Shown in pieces: positions 34,701-42,915 of a stretch of 64,000 nt of DNA (position 1 is its first letter; every line of letters starts with the position of its first letter). This DNA comes from JADGRF01 sp035274465 (GTDB lineage: Bacteria; Myxococcota_A; Polyangia; Polyangiales; JAFGIB01). The DNA is taken from the NCBI GenBank assembly GCA_035274465.1, contig DATEOF010000446.1:28213-92212 (forward strand), given 5' to 3'. The position numbers and the translations under genes are program-made. The notes below the pieces were generated by a model that was not told where the DNA came from, ran no database searches, and saw only the letters and a list, made by a program, of their open reading frames with translations.

Positions 34701-35330
34701 CACGGCCTGCTTGTCGGCGTACGACCACATACCCGGCATGCCGTTGCTGAGCGTGTCACTGAAGTCGGTTGCATTGATGAGATCGCTGCCGCCCTTGTAG
34801 GTGTACTCACCGTCGAAGGTCATCAAGCCGAAGCGCAGCGTATCCCGATAGTTGTCGAGGATGCCGTTGTTGTCCTGAATGGCCGGACCCGGATACGGGC
34901 ATAGCTTACCCGTGCCGCCGCAACTCCAGGGGATGTGGTAGGGGACAGGGTACTTCTCGTCGTACCCCGTGAAGCCGTTGGTGGAAACGCGGTTGAGCGC
35001 CTCGCACTGATAGTCGTTGAACTTGCCGGTCAGCGCCTCGAGTGTCACTGCCCAGCGGTCCTTCTTCGCTTCGATGACCTGCCCGCTCGGCAACGTCTTC
35101 TTGGGCGGCTCCTTGAACGTATTCGGCAAGCTGCAGTCTGGTTTACAGATCGAGCAGTCGGTCGAGGACGGGCAGTTGCACGCCGGCAGGTCCTCCATCG
35201 AGCCCGACGAGTCGACCACCAGCATGACCAGCGGTGGGATATCGCGAACGTCCGGGTCCTGCGCGTGCGCACGGCCACCCACGCCGATCAGCACTGCGCC
35301 CAAGCACACCAGTGTTCGAAGACTTCTCAT
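31767..35330 (-). CDS. pilY1: PilY1-like type IV pilus tip adhesin
   Basis: A protein of about 1,187 residues with a signal peptide (TLVCLGAVLIGVGGRAHA). An N-terminal von Willebrand A domain begins at LVMLVVDSSGSMEDL, with an intact DxSxS metal site. It is interrupted by a Cys-rich stretch (about 50-70: CNC, CSIC, CSL) and further cysteines around 330-360. The C-terminal half is the PilY1 beta-propeller: PPILLKRLKNQLA, VLITGMRGGGNGYLALDVTDP, LWQFTEKDMGLTYGQPEIV. PilY1 works at the pilus tip in adhesion, pilus biogenesis and calcium or surface sensing. I chose the ATG at 35330 because it gives the signal peptide and has GGAG upstream; the frame extends further without meaning. Confidence 0.93.
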   Translation of the reverse strand: MRSLRTLVCLGAVLIGVGGRAHAQDPDVRDIPPLVMLVVDSSGSMEDLPACNCPSSTDCSICKPDCSLPNTFKEPPKKTLPSGQVIEAKKDRWAVTLEALTGKFNDYQCEALNRVSTNGFTGYDEKYPVPYHIPWSCGGTGKLCPYPGPAIQDNNGILDNYRDTLRFGLMTFDGEYTYKGGSDLINATDFSDTLSNGMPGMWSYADKQAVKYYGCSETYYVNSGVRSSAATEGGLVSLNSKSCADGDCDIYELNDTIQDQLLKTRPYGGTPIAASLDDLYYHLKKDVTDTFDSCRKRYAILITDGAPDPDFRELRCDCGDEDPTVLCERPEDNVKTADETEMNDFVCPYKKAPVIAKQLIDDKLVEQLFVLGMSVSDADAVKTLNEIAEAGNTKTALTADDPNTLRSTLDNVFGPLLNPVSRSVPAFAVGITGTQYQISTGFQVSASATSSVAPPWNGLIERRSFICKGDGELDSPDIRDEDRFHIVLANQGAASRMLLTAIPPGASTLDSNMLSGPLVKGDATAEYCQKGCDLISLDDTRITQGILNVTSSTARDDVLNWMKGATGPRKDKPLGDIYHSSPALIGAPKDEPADDAYTRFRTETAEVRQRPLIMYITTNDGILHAFSVEDYSSSLAATSHAGDKRLPLKPGTELWGFVPPILLKRLKNQLAAHQYNLDATPVVKDVFYKRGTSAADTDFHSVLITGMRGGGNGYLALDVTDPFDPKFLWQFTEKDMGLTYGQPEIVQATFLFKEPGADKETVQTRAVAILSGGVGKKKTLASTDLPGCTLDNDQVQMKKSGEAYASYVDDPTLVPGASQQRYRDRVQCWERQGRALYFVDVETGRLIKKVFDDDTNDANGTIFTAPVSGTPTAYQDAVATIADRGYVLDAEGVIWRIDMSSQDPVPDAGGKGWTVRPFHDLYWDKNVPDGAETTYERPILSLDRNRRVVVIVGTGDTDNFEKTKADNRIVSLTELTMADSPDDPDDYQALINWELRNRGASTSSTALVPSEMVTGSMALFEGQLFAATFTSVVSGADSCEYGRGRLWSLSYIDRDPGVYNVTWDGGSKTGTFEPVRIPVAAAETGTDSDADLWNKTLAEVKEAGKNLLVQGLGTTQRLTCTPPADPLFSYFSPTLTSIEQSQPPAIWVVAQASKGDKRSGSKLGSVQTKVTRPITFSRVTSWASSID

Positions 35331-35353
35331 GCTCTGATTCTCCAACTGTGCCT

Positions 35354-36103
35354 CTACTGCACCACAATCGGCGGCGATACGATCGTACCGCGCGTGTCGT
35401 GAGCCATCGTGAATCGATTCATGGGGATCTTGGTCTTGCCGTCCGCGGCGAACCAATTCTTGTCCTGCCCACCCCAGGTGAAGCTGCGACCGCGCGAAGT
35501 CAACACGCAGAACAGCTGCATCTCTTTGATCGTGCCGCTGCCACCCTGATTGACCTGTGAGCCTGGCGATCCCACACCTGTGAGACGCCGGCAGTCGTAC
35601 ATGTCCACCACGTAGTCAGACACGTTTTCTTTGGCGGTGGACAACCGTTCTTGCGTGCCAGGGTGCAAAGGCACCCGCGGACCAAACGTGCCGACGGGAT
35701 CGTTGGCCTCGTTGGCCAGCGTGATCGGCGGCATCTTGACGTTCTTCGTCAGGTGGACCTGCTGCATCCACTGCGTGCGGTTCGCGTCCGCACGATTGCC
35801 CGCCGTGAGCGCAGGTTCGGCGAACCAGTTCATCTCGGGTGGGTCCTGCAAGTTCCAGTTGGTGATGTGCGACATGATGCTGCGATCCAGGCTGGTGGCG
35901 TCGACCCACGAGATCGTGGTCGCCATCGCGGCTTCGGACACATACTGCGTCTGCAGCGCCGAACGATTGTTGCCTGCAGAGCGCAGGTCGAACTGAGAGG
36001 CCTGGAACGAGACACCGGCCAGCGCGGTGACGGTCAGCAAGATCAGCATGACCACCAACATGACCGCGCCCTCTTGGCGCCTGTTTCTCGGGTTGCGCGC
36101 CAT
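35354..36103 (-). CDS. pilX: PilX-like minor pilin
   Basis: A 249-residue type IV pilus minor pilin of the PilX group. A short basic leader (MARNPRNRRQEG) precedes the hydrophobic N-terminal helix AVMLVVMLILLTVTALAG. The segment after it (ASQFDLRSAGNNRSALQTQYVSEAA) matches the PilX N-terminal pattern. The usual Phe at +1 and Glu at +5 are not present, as is common in PilX. The remainder has no recognised domain. It sits between pilW and pilY1 with a 2-bp gap to pilW. Confidence 0.85.
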   Translation of the reverse strand: MARNPRNRRQEGAVMLVVMLILLTVTALAGVSFQASQFDLRSAGNNRSALQTQYVSEAAMATTISWVDATSLDRSIMSHITNWNLQDPPEMNWFAEPALTAGNRADANRTQWMQQVHLTKNVKMPPITLANEANDPVGTFGPRVPLHPGTQERLSTAKENVSDYVVDMYDCRRLTGVGSPGSQVNQGGSGTIKEMQLFCVLTSRGRSFTWGGQDKNWFAADGKTKIPMNRFTMAHDTRGTIVSPPIVVQ

Positions 36104-36105
36104 GG

Positions 36106-37326
36106 TCAGTAGCCCTCGTTCGCGAGGTTGGGAAGCAAGAGCTCCGCCCTCAGCACGCGCGTGCGCGCGGCGCCGGGCGTGTCGTCACCGGCCTTGCCGT
36201 AGACGCGGAACGGCGGGAAGGCCACCTTCATGTCCTGCACGGCCATGTCCGGCTCGTGTTCGGTGGTGCGCGCACCCAACTCGATGATCGCGCCGCGCAC
36301 GCGCTCGGGATTCGCTGCTACCGACGCCTGGCTGGCCGGCATGAAGTCGATGCTATTCACGTTGCTACCGCGCATCAGGAAGTCGACGCGGAAGTGCACG
36401 ACGTAGTCGAGCACCGCGCGATCGTCGGTGTGCGTGGTACCGTCGTCGTCGGTGACCACGAGCGCCGTGGCTTTGTTGTTCGGGTCGACTTCGGTGCGGC
36501 GCAATACGGCGACGCGGTTCTTACCCACGCGCGACGCTTCGTCGCCCGTCGCGTTCTTGACCGAGTAGCGAATGAAATTCACGGGCGATATCCAGCCACC
36601 GGTCGCGTTGCAGTTGCCCGGGATGGTCTCGTTCAGATTGATGCGGGCGACGTTGTTGGTCGTGTCGCAGCTGGCGCTCCGGATCGCCACGAACGCGTTG
36701 AGCTCGGACAGCGCGTGCACACGCAGCAGCCGGCCTGCGGCGAAGGTGTTCGCGAGCGCGCGCCCGTCACAGCTGCCCGCGGTCCTGGTGCCCCCCTCGG
36801 AATACCAGTGAGTGAAGTCGCGCGTGAAACCCTGCGTGGTGAACGGAACCGTCAAGCTGGTTCCTGCCGCCGCCACGATCACGCCCATGTACTCTCCGGA
36901 CGTGAGGTAGTTGCCGCTCAGGATCACGTTGTCGATGCGGTTCCAGGTGTTCAACTTCTCGGGGTCGAGGTCTTCGAAGCCGCCGTCGGCCGCCGTGACC
37001 CCCGGCACGTATTCGGAGATCGCCGCCAGTCTGCCCACGCCCAGGCCGCCGCTCTCGTCATTCAGCGGTACGCCGACGGGCGCGGTGCAGCGCTCGCCAG
37101 CCATATTCACGTTGGGCGTACCCAGAAAACCCGCGCGCTGAAAGTCACGCTTCACCTGTGCCATGGCAGAGCGCAGTGAGCTCTGTGTCGTCGCGACGCG
37201 GTCCTGTGCCCGGAAGGTGCGCATCGACGCCGCACCGATCATGTACATCGAGCTGATGGCGATGCCGCCGCAGGTCAGCGCGATCATCAGCTCGACGACG
37301 GTGAAGCCTGCTCGAGATCTGCTCAT
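36106..37326 (-). CDS. pilW: PilW-like minor pilin
   Basis: A 406-residue minor pilin, long for the family. The type III signal SRAGFTVVELMIALTCGG carries the prepilin peptidase site G|F and the +5 glutamate. A globular domain follows, with QDRVATTQSSLRSAMAQVKRD after the helix. Several cysteines in the middle (near 55, 185, 215 and 235) could form disulphides. The start overlaps the pilV stop in the ATGA manner. Together with FimT/GspH, PilV and PilX it would prime pilus assembly and carry PilY1. Confidence 0.85.
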   Translation of the reverse strand: MSRSRAGFTVVELMIALTCGGIAISSMYMIGAASMRTFRAQDRVATTQSSLRSAMAQVKRDFQRAGFLGTPNVNMAGERCTAPVGVPLNDESGGLGVGRLAAISEYVPGVTAADGGFEDLDPEKLNTWNRIDNVILSGNYLTSGEYMGVIVAAAGTSLTVPFTTQGFTRDFTHWYSEGGTRTAGSCDGRALANTFAAGRLLRVHALSELNAFVAIRSASCDTTNNVARINLNETIPGNCNATGGWISPVNFIRYSVKNATGDEASRVGKNRVAVLRRTEVDPNNKATALVVTDDDGTTHTDDRAVLDYVVHFRVDFLMRGSNVNSIDFMPASQASVAANPERVRGAIIELGARTTEHEPDMAVQDMKVAFPPFRVYGKAGDDTPGAARTRVLRAELLLPNLANEGY

Positions 37327-37922
37327 GGTGCCGCCCGCAATACGGTGGATAGATAGACCACGTGGTAGCGATCGAAGTTGTCACCCTTCGGATTCAGCTT
37401 CTCGTTGTCGTCTTTGCACTCGGGATATTCCGCGCCGATGCTGGCGCCTATGCCATCGCGCGGCCACCAGACGCGAACATCCGCGCGGATCACGCGCATG
37501 TTGTCGAACACCCAGTTCAAGCGATGCGACGCGCAGTAGACCAGGCCAGCTGGCGCACCGCCGGTCGTATCCAGATCGTTGCCGAACCAATCGAACGCAT
37601 GCGAGACGACTCGCTTCTCGGTACCGTTCGTGACGATGTCCAGCGGAATCGGGATGAACCCCGCGGGGTCCGCGTCGGGCGCAAGAATCGCCTTGAGGTA
37701 CCGCGTGTTGCTCGGAGGGCCTGCCGCGTTCCAACGTAGCGCGTCCATCTTCAGGCGCTCGATCCAGTTCTGGGCGATCTGGGTCGCGATCGTGAGCTGG
37801 CGCGCGTGTGCGTTGGCGCGTATCAGCTGCTGTTGCATCGCGAAGATGGCCAGGGCGGCGATCGTCATGACGCCCAGCGAGACCATGACTTCGACCAGCG
37901 TGAATGCTTGGCGTCGGCGCAT
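37323..37922 (-). CDS. pilV: PilV-like minor pilin
   Basis: A 199-residue minor pilin. The N-terminal class III signal is RRRQA|FTLVEVMVSLGVM; the residue before the cleavage point is Ala rather than Gly, an infrequent but tolerated variant. The +5 Glu is kept. The helix continues as AALAIFAMQQQLIRANAHARQ. It lies between the fimT/gspH-like gene and pilW with start/stop overlaps on both sides. Confidence 0.85.
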   Translation of the reverse strand: MRRRQAFTLVEVMVSLGVMTIAALAIFAMQQQLIRANAHARQLTIATQIAQNWIERLKMDALRWNAAGPPSNTRYLKAILAPDADPAGFIPIPLDIVTNGTEKRVVSHAFDWFGNDLDTTGGAPAGLVYCASHRLNWVFDNMRVIRADVRVWWPRDGIGASIGAEYPECKDDNEKLNPKGDNFDRYHVVYLSTVLRAAP

Positions 37923-38605
37923 CAGAAACGCAGCCTCCCGTTACCGCCCACTGGAAACACGATCTGCCGCGCCAGGCCGCGAGTCTCGTCCTTGGGATCC
38001 CCGCCCCCGTGGACGTAGCGCGTGACGGTGAAGATCACCGGGGCCGTCTGCGGCGTGAAGCGATAGCCGATGTCTGCAGAGCCACTCTGATCCACGCCCA
38101 CGAAGGTGGCGCCGTTCGGCTCGAAGCAGAGCACTGCAGTCTTCTCGCTGAGCGAGCAGGTGAGGACGATCACCTGCCGGCCGGTGTCAGCAGCCGACGG
38201 AGCGCTCCCACTCGTCGGCAAGTTGTAGGCCGAGTCGACCAGATCCAGGCCATCGATCTGCGAATGGCCATCCTCGATCTTGCCCTTGATCGTCTGGAGC
38301 CACGGCGTCTGGTTGCAGTGATTGTTCATGCCCTCCCAGACACGAACGTTGCCCAGCCCGTTGCTGCCCACCGTGTCGGTCGTGCCGCGAAACACGAGCA
38401 CGTGGGCGAGCCCGGTCGAGTTCACGCGCGCGCGCACGACGCGGCTGATGCGCACCATGTCCTCGGCTGCCCCCGAAGCACGCGCATCTGCCATCCACTC
38501 CGACAGCCCGGGCGCGATCATCGCAGCCATGCTGCCCATGATCAGCACCACGATCGCCATCTCGAGGAGCGTGAAGCCTTCGGTGGATCGCGCGCGCTTC
38601 ATCAC
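37922..38605 (-). CDS. FimT/GspH-like minor pseudopilin
   Basis: A 227-residue pseudopilin. EGFTLLEMAIVVLIMGSMAA carries the G|F cleavage site and the +5 Glu. The C-terminal portion has the GspH/FimT style beta-rich domain (VLVFRG, VIVLTCSLS, AVLCFEPNG). It is the first gene of the minor-pilin operon and overlaps pilV by one base. FimT proteins can take part in DNA uptake in some bacteria, but the data here do not address that. Confidence 0.85.
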   Translation of the reverse strand: MMKRARSTEGFTLLEMAIVVLIMGSMAAMIAPGLSEWMADARASGAAEDMVRISRVVRARVNSTGLAHVLVFRGTTDTVGSNGLGNVRVWEGMNNHCNQTPWLQTIKGKIEDGHSQIDGLDLVDSAYNLPTSGSAPSAADTGRQVIVLTCSLSEKTAVLCFEPNGATFVGVDQSGSADIGYRFTPQTAPVIFTVTRYVHGGGDPKDETRGLARQIVFPVGGNGRLRF

Positions 38606-38785
38606 GCACGGACTTTTGCAATCGCCGTACCGTGACGGTCTGCCGCTAGCAGCGGCGAAACCTCAGGCGAAAAGCCGGCACCGGCCAAGCCAAGCCACTC
38701 GCAACAAGTGCGACGCCCTGCAAGTTTTTCCTGGCGGGCACGCACACAGCATGTGCGCAGCCGTCAGCGGCAGTGGGTGAGAGAC

Positions 38786-40579
38786 CTAAAAGTGCTGCGC
38801 GAAGTCGAACGCGATCACATCGAGGTGGTAGTAGTACGTGCCCGCGTTCGCGAACAGCGGACCCTCGGCGGGGTCGCTCGAGTCGCTGATCGCGAAGCCT
38901 GCCTCACCATCGTTGTCGCCCTGCACCAGGTGGTACTTGTCCGGGTTGTCCATGATGGTCTTCGGCAGCGGAGCTCCGGCCAGGTTCGGCGTCAGGCGCA
39001 CGTCGTTCTGGATGAAGTGCACGTAGCCGATCGAGATATCCGTCTTCTTCGCGATGCGCAGCGTCGCACCGACGTGGATCCCCATGCGGCCGAGCATGTA
39101 GTTCGTGATGTCCGTGTAGCGCGCCTCGGTGCCGTCGGTCTCGTACGAGAAGCCCGCGCGCACCGAGAACATGCCGGGGAAGACGTTGTAGTCGCCGCCG
39201 ACGCGGAACGAGAAGTGATCCTTGCCATGCAGGAAGGCGGGGGATTCCGACTTCAAGCACTTCTTCATCGGATCGTTGTCCTCGAACTGCACGCAGGCAC
39301 CGACCAACACATTGGTCTCGATCGGATCGCCCATCGCCGGCACGCCGGTCAAGGTCGCGAAGCGGCCGGGGTTCTGGAACTTGCGCGAGTCGGTGACCGA
39401 GTTGAAGTACATGATCGCGTCGGCTTCGATGTCCCAGCGCTCCGTCGCCATCGAGTCCTGCACGGTGTTGCCCGCAGCGGTGTGCGTCGTGGACCACTTG
39501 GACAGGCCGGCGCGCGGCACCAGGCGGTCCGCGTAGCGCAGACCGAACGAGAGTTGCGGCACCCAGATCGGCGGCGCATCGACATTGCCGCGCAAGTTGT
39601 TGGTCACGGTCAACAGGTTCGACTCGGAGACGCGCATGTTGCCCTGCGCGTCCTTCCACGGGAACGCCATGCCGGCACCGAAGGCACCGGTCTCGGCGTC
39701 GACCTTGGCGACCGACCGCACCCGATCGGACCACTTGAAGCCGATCGCGATGTCGAGCGCGTCGATCGGCGTGATCTGCACCGAGGCGATCAGACCCGGG
39801 ATGAACAGGTCGCGACCGAACACCTTGCTGCGCACGTCGTTGCTGTTCGTCAGGTTCTGACTGATGCGGCTGAACGACCAGGCGTTGTACGCGACCAGCG
39901 CCCACTGGAAGCTCCCGCCGATCGCCAACCAGTCTGCCAAGCGGTAACCCACCGAACCCATCGCGCTGAAGTACGAGGTGTTCTGGTGCGCGCGAAAGAA
40001 GCGGGTTGGGCTCGAGCGCAGGCCGTTGTCGGTCATCACCGTGCCGTCGCGGTTACCCCATTGATTCAAGCCAGCCAGATCGGGCGGCAAGAATGCGAGG
40101 CCGATCCCGAGATTCGGCGCGAGCTTCAGCGTCAAACCCAAACGCGGCACGATCGGAACCGGGCCGGTGTAGCAGACCTCGGGCAGTGCCTCGTCTTGCA
40201 CGCGCGGCAGCGGCATGCCGTCCACGGTCGTCGCGCCTTCGGGCGGGTTCACGAACACCGTGCCTGCGCCGAAGTTCGCGATGTCGTCGCCGCTCTGCCG
40301 ATAGCCCCACGGATTGCCGTAGCTACCTGTGGCCTGGTAACACGAATCGACCAACAGCACGTTCGCACCACCGAACGCCATGTTGGTCCACAGATCCGAC
40401 AGCAGCGCGGGGTTGCGCGCCATCACCATCGGATCGTCAGCGCGTGCGAAGTTGCTGCTGCCTCGCCCGATGCCTCGCGCTCCGCCCGCCGGGAATTCGG
40501 CGCCGCCAGCAGCTGCAGGGCATGGAACCGCCGACACTGCCAGCACGGCCAGAGACATCAGAGTGACAATGCGAAGCAT
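38786..40579 (-). CDS. FadL/OMPP1-family outer-membrane transport protein
   Basis: A 597-residue outer-membrane protein of the FadL/TodX (OMPP1) family, which passes hydrophobic compounds through the outer membrane. The signal peptide is IVTLMSLAVLAVSAVPCPAAA. The hatch-like N-terminus reads ARGIGRGSSNFARADDPMVM then ARNPALLSDL, a variant of the usual GxAGA-NPA motif. Many amphipathic strands follow and the chain ends in Phe, typical of barrels. At 597 residues it is longer than FadL (about 450). A strong GGGAGGAG site precedes the ATG. It precedes the pilin operon by 180 bp on the same strand but is probably a separate unit. The substrate is unknown. Confidence 0.8.
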   Translation of the reverse strand: MLRIVTLMSLAVLAVSAVPCPAAAGGAEFPAGGARGIGRGSSNFARADDPMVMARNPALLSDLWTNMAFGGANVLLVDSCYQATGSYGNPWGYRQSGDDIANFGAGTVFVNPPEGATTVDGMPLPRVQDEALPEVCYTGPVPIVPRLGLTLKLAPNLGIGLAFLPPDLAGLNQWGNRDGTVMTDNGLRSSPTRFFRAHQNTSYFSAMGSVGYRLADWLAIGGSFQWALVAYNAWSFSRISQNLTNSNDVRSKVFGRDLFIPGLIASVQITPIDALDIAIGFKWSDRVRSVAKVDAETGAFGAGMAFPWKDAQGNMRVSESNLLTVTNNLRGNVDAPPIWVPQLSFGLRYADRLVPRAGLSKWSTTHTAAGNTVQDSMATERWDIEADAIMYFNSVTDSRKFQNPGRFATLTGVPAMGDPIETNVLVGACVQFEDNDPMKKCLKSESPAFLHGKDHFSFRVGGDYNVFPGMFSVRAGFSYETDGTEARYTDITNYMLGRMGIHVGATLRIAKKTDISIGYVHFIQNDVRLTPNLAGAPLPKTIMDNPDKYHLVQGDNDGEAGFAISDSSDPAEGPLFANAGTYYYHLDVIAFDFAQHF

Positions 40580-40882
40580 GCATCTCTCCTCCCGCGTAAA
40601 TGCGGGCGCGAGCCTACTATTACTAGCCGTAACTAGGGAAGTGTTTAGACATGTTCTGGCGGCAACCCCCGCCTCGAGCCAAGGATGGGGACGGGGATCA
40701 CTGCGAGCTGCCGATCGGCCAAATCAGCGAGCGCGCTTCAGGCACGGCGGATCGCGAAGGGCGCGGCGTCGCCGTCGGCCGCGGAGCGCCGAAGACAGGG
40801 TGGCTCCCCTTTCGAGGCGCTCCGCGGGCGAGCGCGGCGTCGCGAACGAGCGAGGCGCCGTGACTGAAGCGCGCTCGCTGAT
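40580..40882. other. 303-bp intergenic region dominated by a large inverted-repeat structure
   Basis: This gap lies between the dnaB stop and the start of the FadL-like gene. The first 140 bp (40,580-40,720) show a ribosome site next to the FadL ATG and no other clear element. The remainder is the 164-bp inverted-repeat structure at 40,721-40,884. I find no supported gene; short open frames here are fragments of the repeat. Confidence 0.6.
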
Positions 40883-40884
40883 TT
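40721..40884. repeat. 164-bp nested inverted-repeat element abutting the dnaB stop
   Basis: Outer arms of 29 bp (40,721-40,749 and 40,856-40,884; AAATCAGCGAGCGCGCTTCA start) match in all but one position. Inside, a perfect 10-bp stem GCGGAGCGCC/GGCGCTCCGC (40,781-40,790 and 40,816-40,825) lies between two direct copies of GCGCGGCGTCGC (40,761 and 40,832). The right arm includes the first two bases of the dnaB stop codon. The loops are too long for a classical terminator. A non-autonomous repeat or a structured RNA in the dnaB 3' region are the options. Confidence 0.7.
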
Positions 40885-42262
40885 AGAGGCCGAAGGCGTC
40901 ACCCGAGTCGCCGTGCTGATCGTCGAGGTTCTCGAAGCGCGTGTACTCGCGCTGGAACAGGCATTTGACGGTGCCGGTCGGCCCCGCGCGCTGCTTGCCC
41001 ACGATGATCTCGGCCATGTTTCGCTCGGTGGTCTCGGGGTTGTAGACCTCGTCGCGGTAGATGAACATGATCGTGTCGGCGTCCTGCTCGATGGCGCCAG
41101 ACTCACGCAGATCGGACAGTTGTGGGCGCTTGTCCTTGTTACCGCGACTTTCCACGCCGCGGTTCAGCTGCGACAGGGCGATGACCGGCAGCTCGAGCTC
41201 CTTGGCCATGCCTTTGAGCGAGCGGCTGATCTCGCTGATCTCCTGCTCGCGGCTGTCGGTCTTGATCCCGGCGCGCATCAGCTGCAGGTAGTCGATCACG
41301 ATTAGCGCCAACCCGTGTTCCGATTTGAGCCGTCGCGTCTTGGCGCGCATCTCCATCAGCGTGAGGCCGGGGGTATCGTCGAGCCAGAGCGGCAGATCGC
41401 TGAGCAGGCCCGCAGCCTGAGTGAGCTTCGGCCAGTCGTCGCGTCCGAGGTATCCGGTGCGGAGCTTACCGGCGTCGACGCGGGCCTCACTGCACAGCAA
41501 ACGATTTGCCAACTGTTCCTTTGGCATTTCCAAAGAGAACACCACGGCCGAAGCCTTGCGCGCGCGGCTGGCGTTGAGCGCCACGTTGAGCGCGAACGAG
41601 GTCTTACCCATGCCGGGACGTCCCGCGATGATGATCAGATCGCCCGGGTGCATGCCGGCGGTCATCTTGTCCAGGCGGTCGAAGCCGGTCGGCAAGCCGG
41701 TGATGTGCTGCTTGAGCTCTGCGGCCTTGGTGATCTGCTCGAAGGTCCGCACCACCACGTCGGTGATGTGCTCGTACGGGCTGCGCAGGCGGTTCTTGGC
41801 CACGGCGAAGACCGCGCGCTCGGCCTGGTCCAGGAACTCCTCCATCGAGCCGTAGTCGCCGTAGCCCTTGGCTGCGGTCTCGTGGCACGCCAGGATCAAG
41901 CGGCGGATGACCGCCTTCTCGCGCACGATCTTGGCGTGCGCCTCGATGTTTGCGACCGTCGGGATGGTGTTGGTCAAGCCGAGCAGGTACTCGTCGCCGC
42001 CGACAGCGTGCAGGCGGTTGCCGGTGGCCAGGCGCTCGCGCAGCGTGACCGTGTCGACCGGCTGGCCCGCCGCGAACAGCTGCGCCATGGCCTCGAAGAT
42101 GCGCGCGTGCGCATCGCTGTAGAAGTCCTCCGCCGTCAGCGGCAGCTCGAGCACGACGTTGAGCGCGTCGTTCTCGAGCAGGATGCCTCCCAACACGGCG
42201 CGCTCGGCACCGAGATCGTTGGGGGGTACGCGACTTCCGCTCGGCGGTCTTCCATCACTCAT
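40883..42262 (-). CDS. dnaB: Replicative DNA helicase DnaB
   Basis: A 459-residue hexameric 5'-3' helicase that unwinds DNA ahead of the replication fork. The N-terminal domain begins VPPNDLGAERAVLGGILLEN. The RecA-like C-terminal domain has Walker A GRPGMGKTSFALN near residue 210, Walker B LIVIDYLQLM near 322, and the DnaB motif SDLRESGAIEQDADTIMFIYRDE. There is no intein. It follows rplI at a distance of 194 bp in the prs-rplY-pth-rpsF-rpsR-rplI-dnaB cluster. Confidence 0.97.
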   Translation of the reverse strand: MSDGRPPSGSRVPPNDLGAERAVLGGILLENDALNVVLELPLTAEDFYSDAHARIFEAMAQLFAAGQPVDTVTLRERLATGNRLHAVGGDEYLLGLTNTIPTVANIEAHAKIVREKAVIRRLILACHETAAKGYGDYGSMEEFLDQAERAVFAVAKNRLRSPYEHITDVVVRTFEQITKAAELKQHITGLPTGFDRLDKMTAGMHPGDLIIIAGRPGMGKTSFALNVALNASRARKASAVVFSLEMPKEQLANRLLCSEARVDAGKLRTGYLGRDDWPKLTQAAGLLSDLPLWLDDTPGLTLMEMRAKTRRLKSEHGLALIVIDYLQLMRAGIKTDSREQEISEISRSLKGMAKELELPVIALSQLNRGVESRGNKDKRPQLSDLRESGAIEQDADTIMFIYRDEVYNPETTERNMAEIIVGKQRAGPTGTVKCLFQREYTRFENLDDQHGDSGDAFGL

Positions 42263-42368
42263 GTCAGGGTCGCGGACGTTGCCACGCTCGCTTGGGGACT
42301 CGCTGTGTGTCGCGCGGTGGAGGAACTGTGATCAATTCCAGCGCGCTGTGGACAGCATGTGGAGTATG

Positions 42369-42413
42369 AGACGCAAACAGCCCTGTTCCCATAGGAAACA
42401 GGGCCGTGCGTCT
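42369..42413 (-). terminator. Strong hairpin between rplI and dnaB
   Basis: The outer stem AGACGCA/TGCGTCT (7 bp) encloses the inner stem GCCCTGTT/AACAGGGC (8 bp), extended by CC/GG with a one-base bulge and a CATA loop. Read on the minus strand it follows rplI by about 43 bp, and the inner stem is followed by TGTTTGCGTCT. It may terminate or attenuate the ribosomal transcript before dnaB. Confidence 0.55.
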
Positions 42414-42456
42414 TCTGACATCTGGGCCGAGCCGATGTGGCTCGTTTTCCTGACGG

Positions 42457-42912
42457 TCAGCTCGCCTTCACCACGACCTTGAACGTCGCGGTCACGCCGG
42501 AGCCGAGCTTGGCGGTCACGTCGTACTCGCCCAACGCCTTGATCGGCGTGGCCAGATCGAGGTGTTTGCGATCGAGTTCGATACCTTTCTTGTGCAATCC
42601 CTCGGCGATGTCGCGCGTGGTCACGGAGCCGAACAGCTTGTCGCCCTCACCGGACTGCGCGCTGATCTCGACGCTCAAGCCCGAGATCTGTGCGGCCAGC
42701 CCGTCGGCGACGCTCTTGTTCTTGGCCGCGTGCGCGACCGCAAGCTTGCGCTCGTGCTCCACCTGACGAACGTTGTTGTCGGTCGCCACCACCGCGAGCT
42801 CGCGCGGCAGCAGGTAGTTGCGGGCGAAGCCGGGCTTGACCCGCACGAGCTCGCCAGCGTGACCGAGTTTGTCGACGTCGCGACGCAAGATCACATGCAG
42901 ATGATTCGCCAT
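42457..42912 (-). CDS. rplI: Large ribosomal subunit protein bL9
   Basis: A 151-residue ribosomal protein. The N-terminal RNA-binding domain starts MANHLHVILRRDVDKLGHAGELVRVKPGFARNY (compare the L9 signature G-x2-G-x4-V-x2-G-[FY]-x2-N-[FY]-L). The long connecting helix is seen in RQVEHERKLAVAHAAKNKS, followed by the C-terminal domain. It lies 3 bp after rpsR. Confidence 0.96.
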   Translation of the reverse strand: MANHLHVILRRDVDKLGHAGELVRVKPGFARNYLLPRELAVVATDNNVRQVEHERKLAVAHAAKNKSVADGLAAQISGLSVEISAQSGEGDKLFGSVTTRDIAEGLHKKGIELDRKHLDLATPIKALGEYDVTAKLGSGVTATFKVVVKAS

Positions 42913-42915
42913 GGC

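Noticed and set aside
38606..38785. A possible riboswitch (cyclic di-GMP type) before the minor pilin operon
   Set aside because: Several small hairpins occur, including GCCGCT-3 nt-AGCGGC, but the conserved GEMM core sequence is not present.
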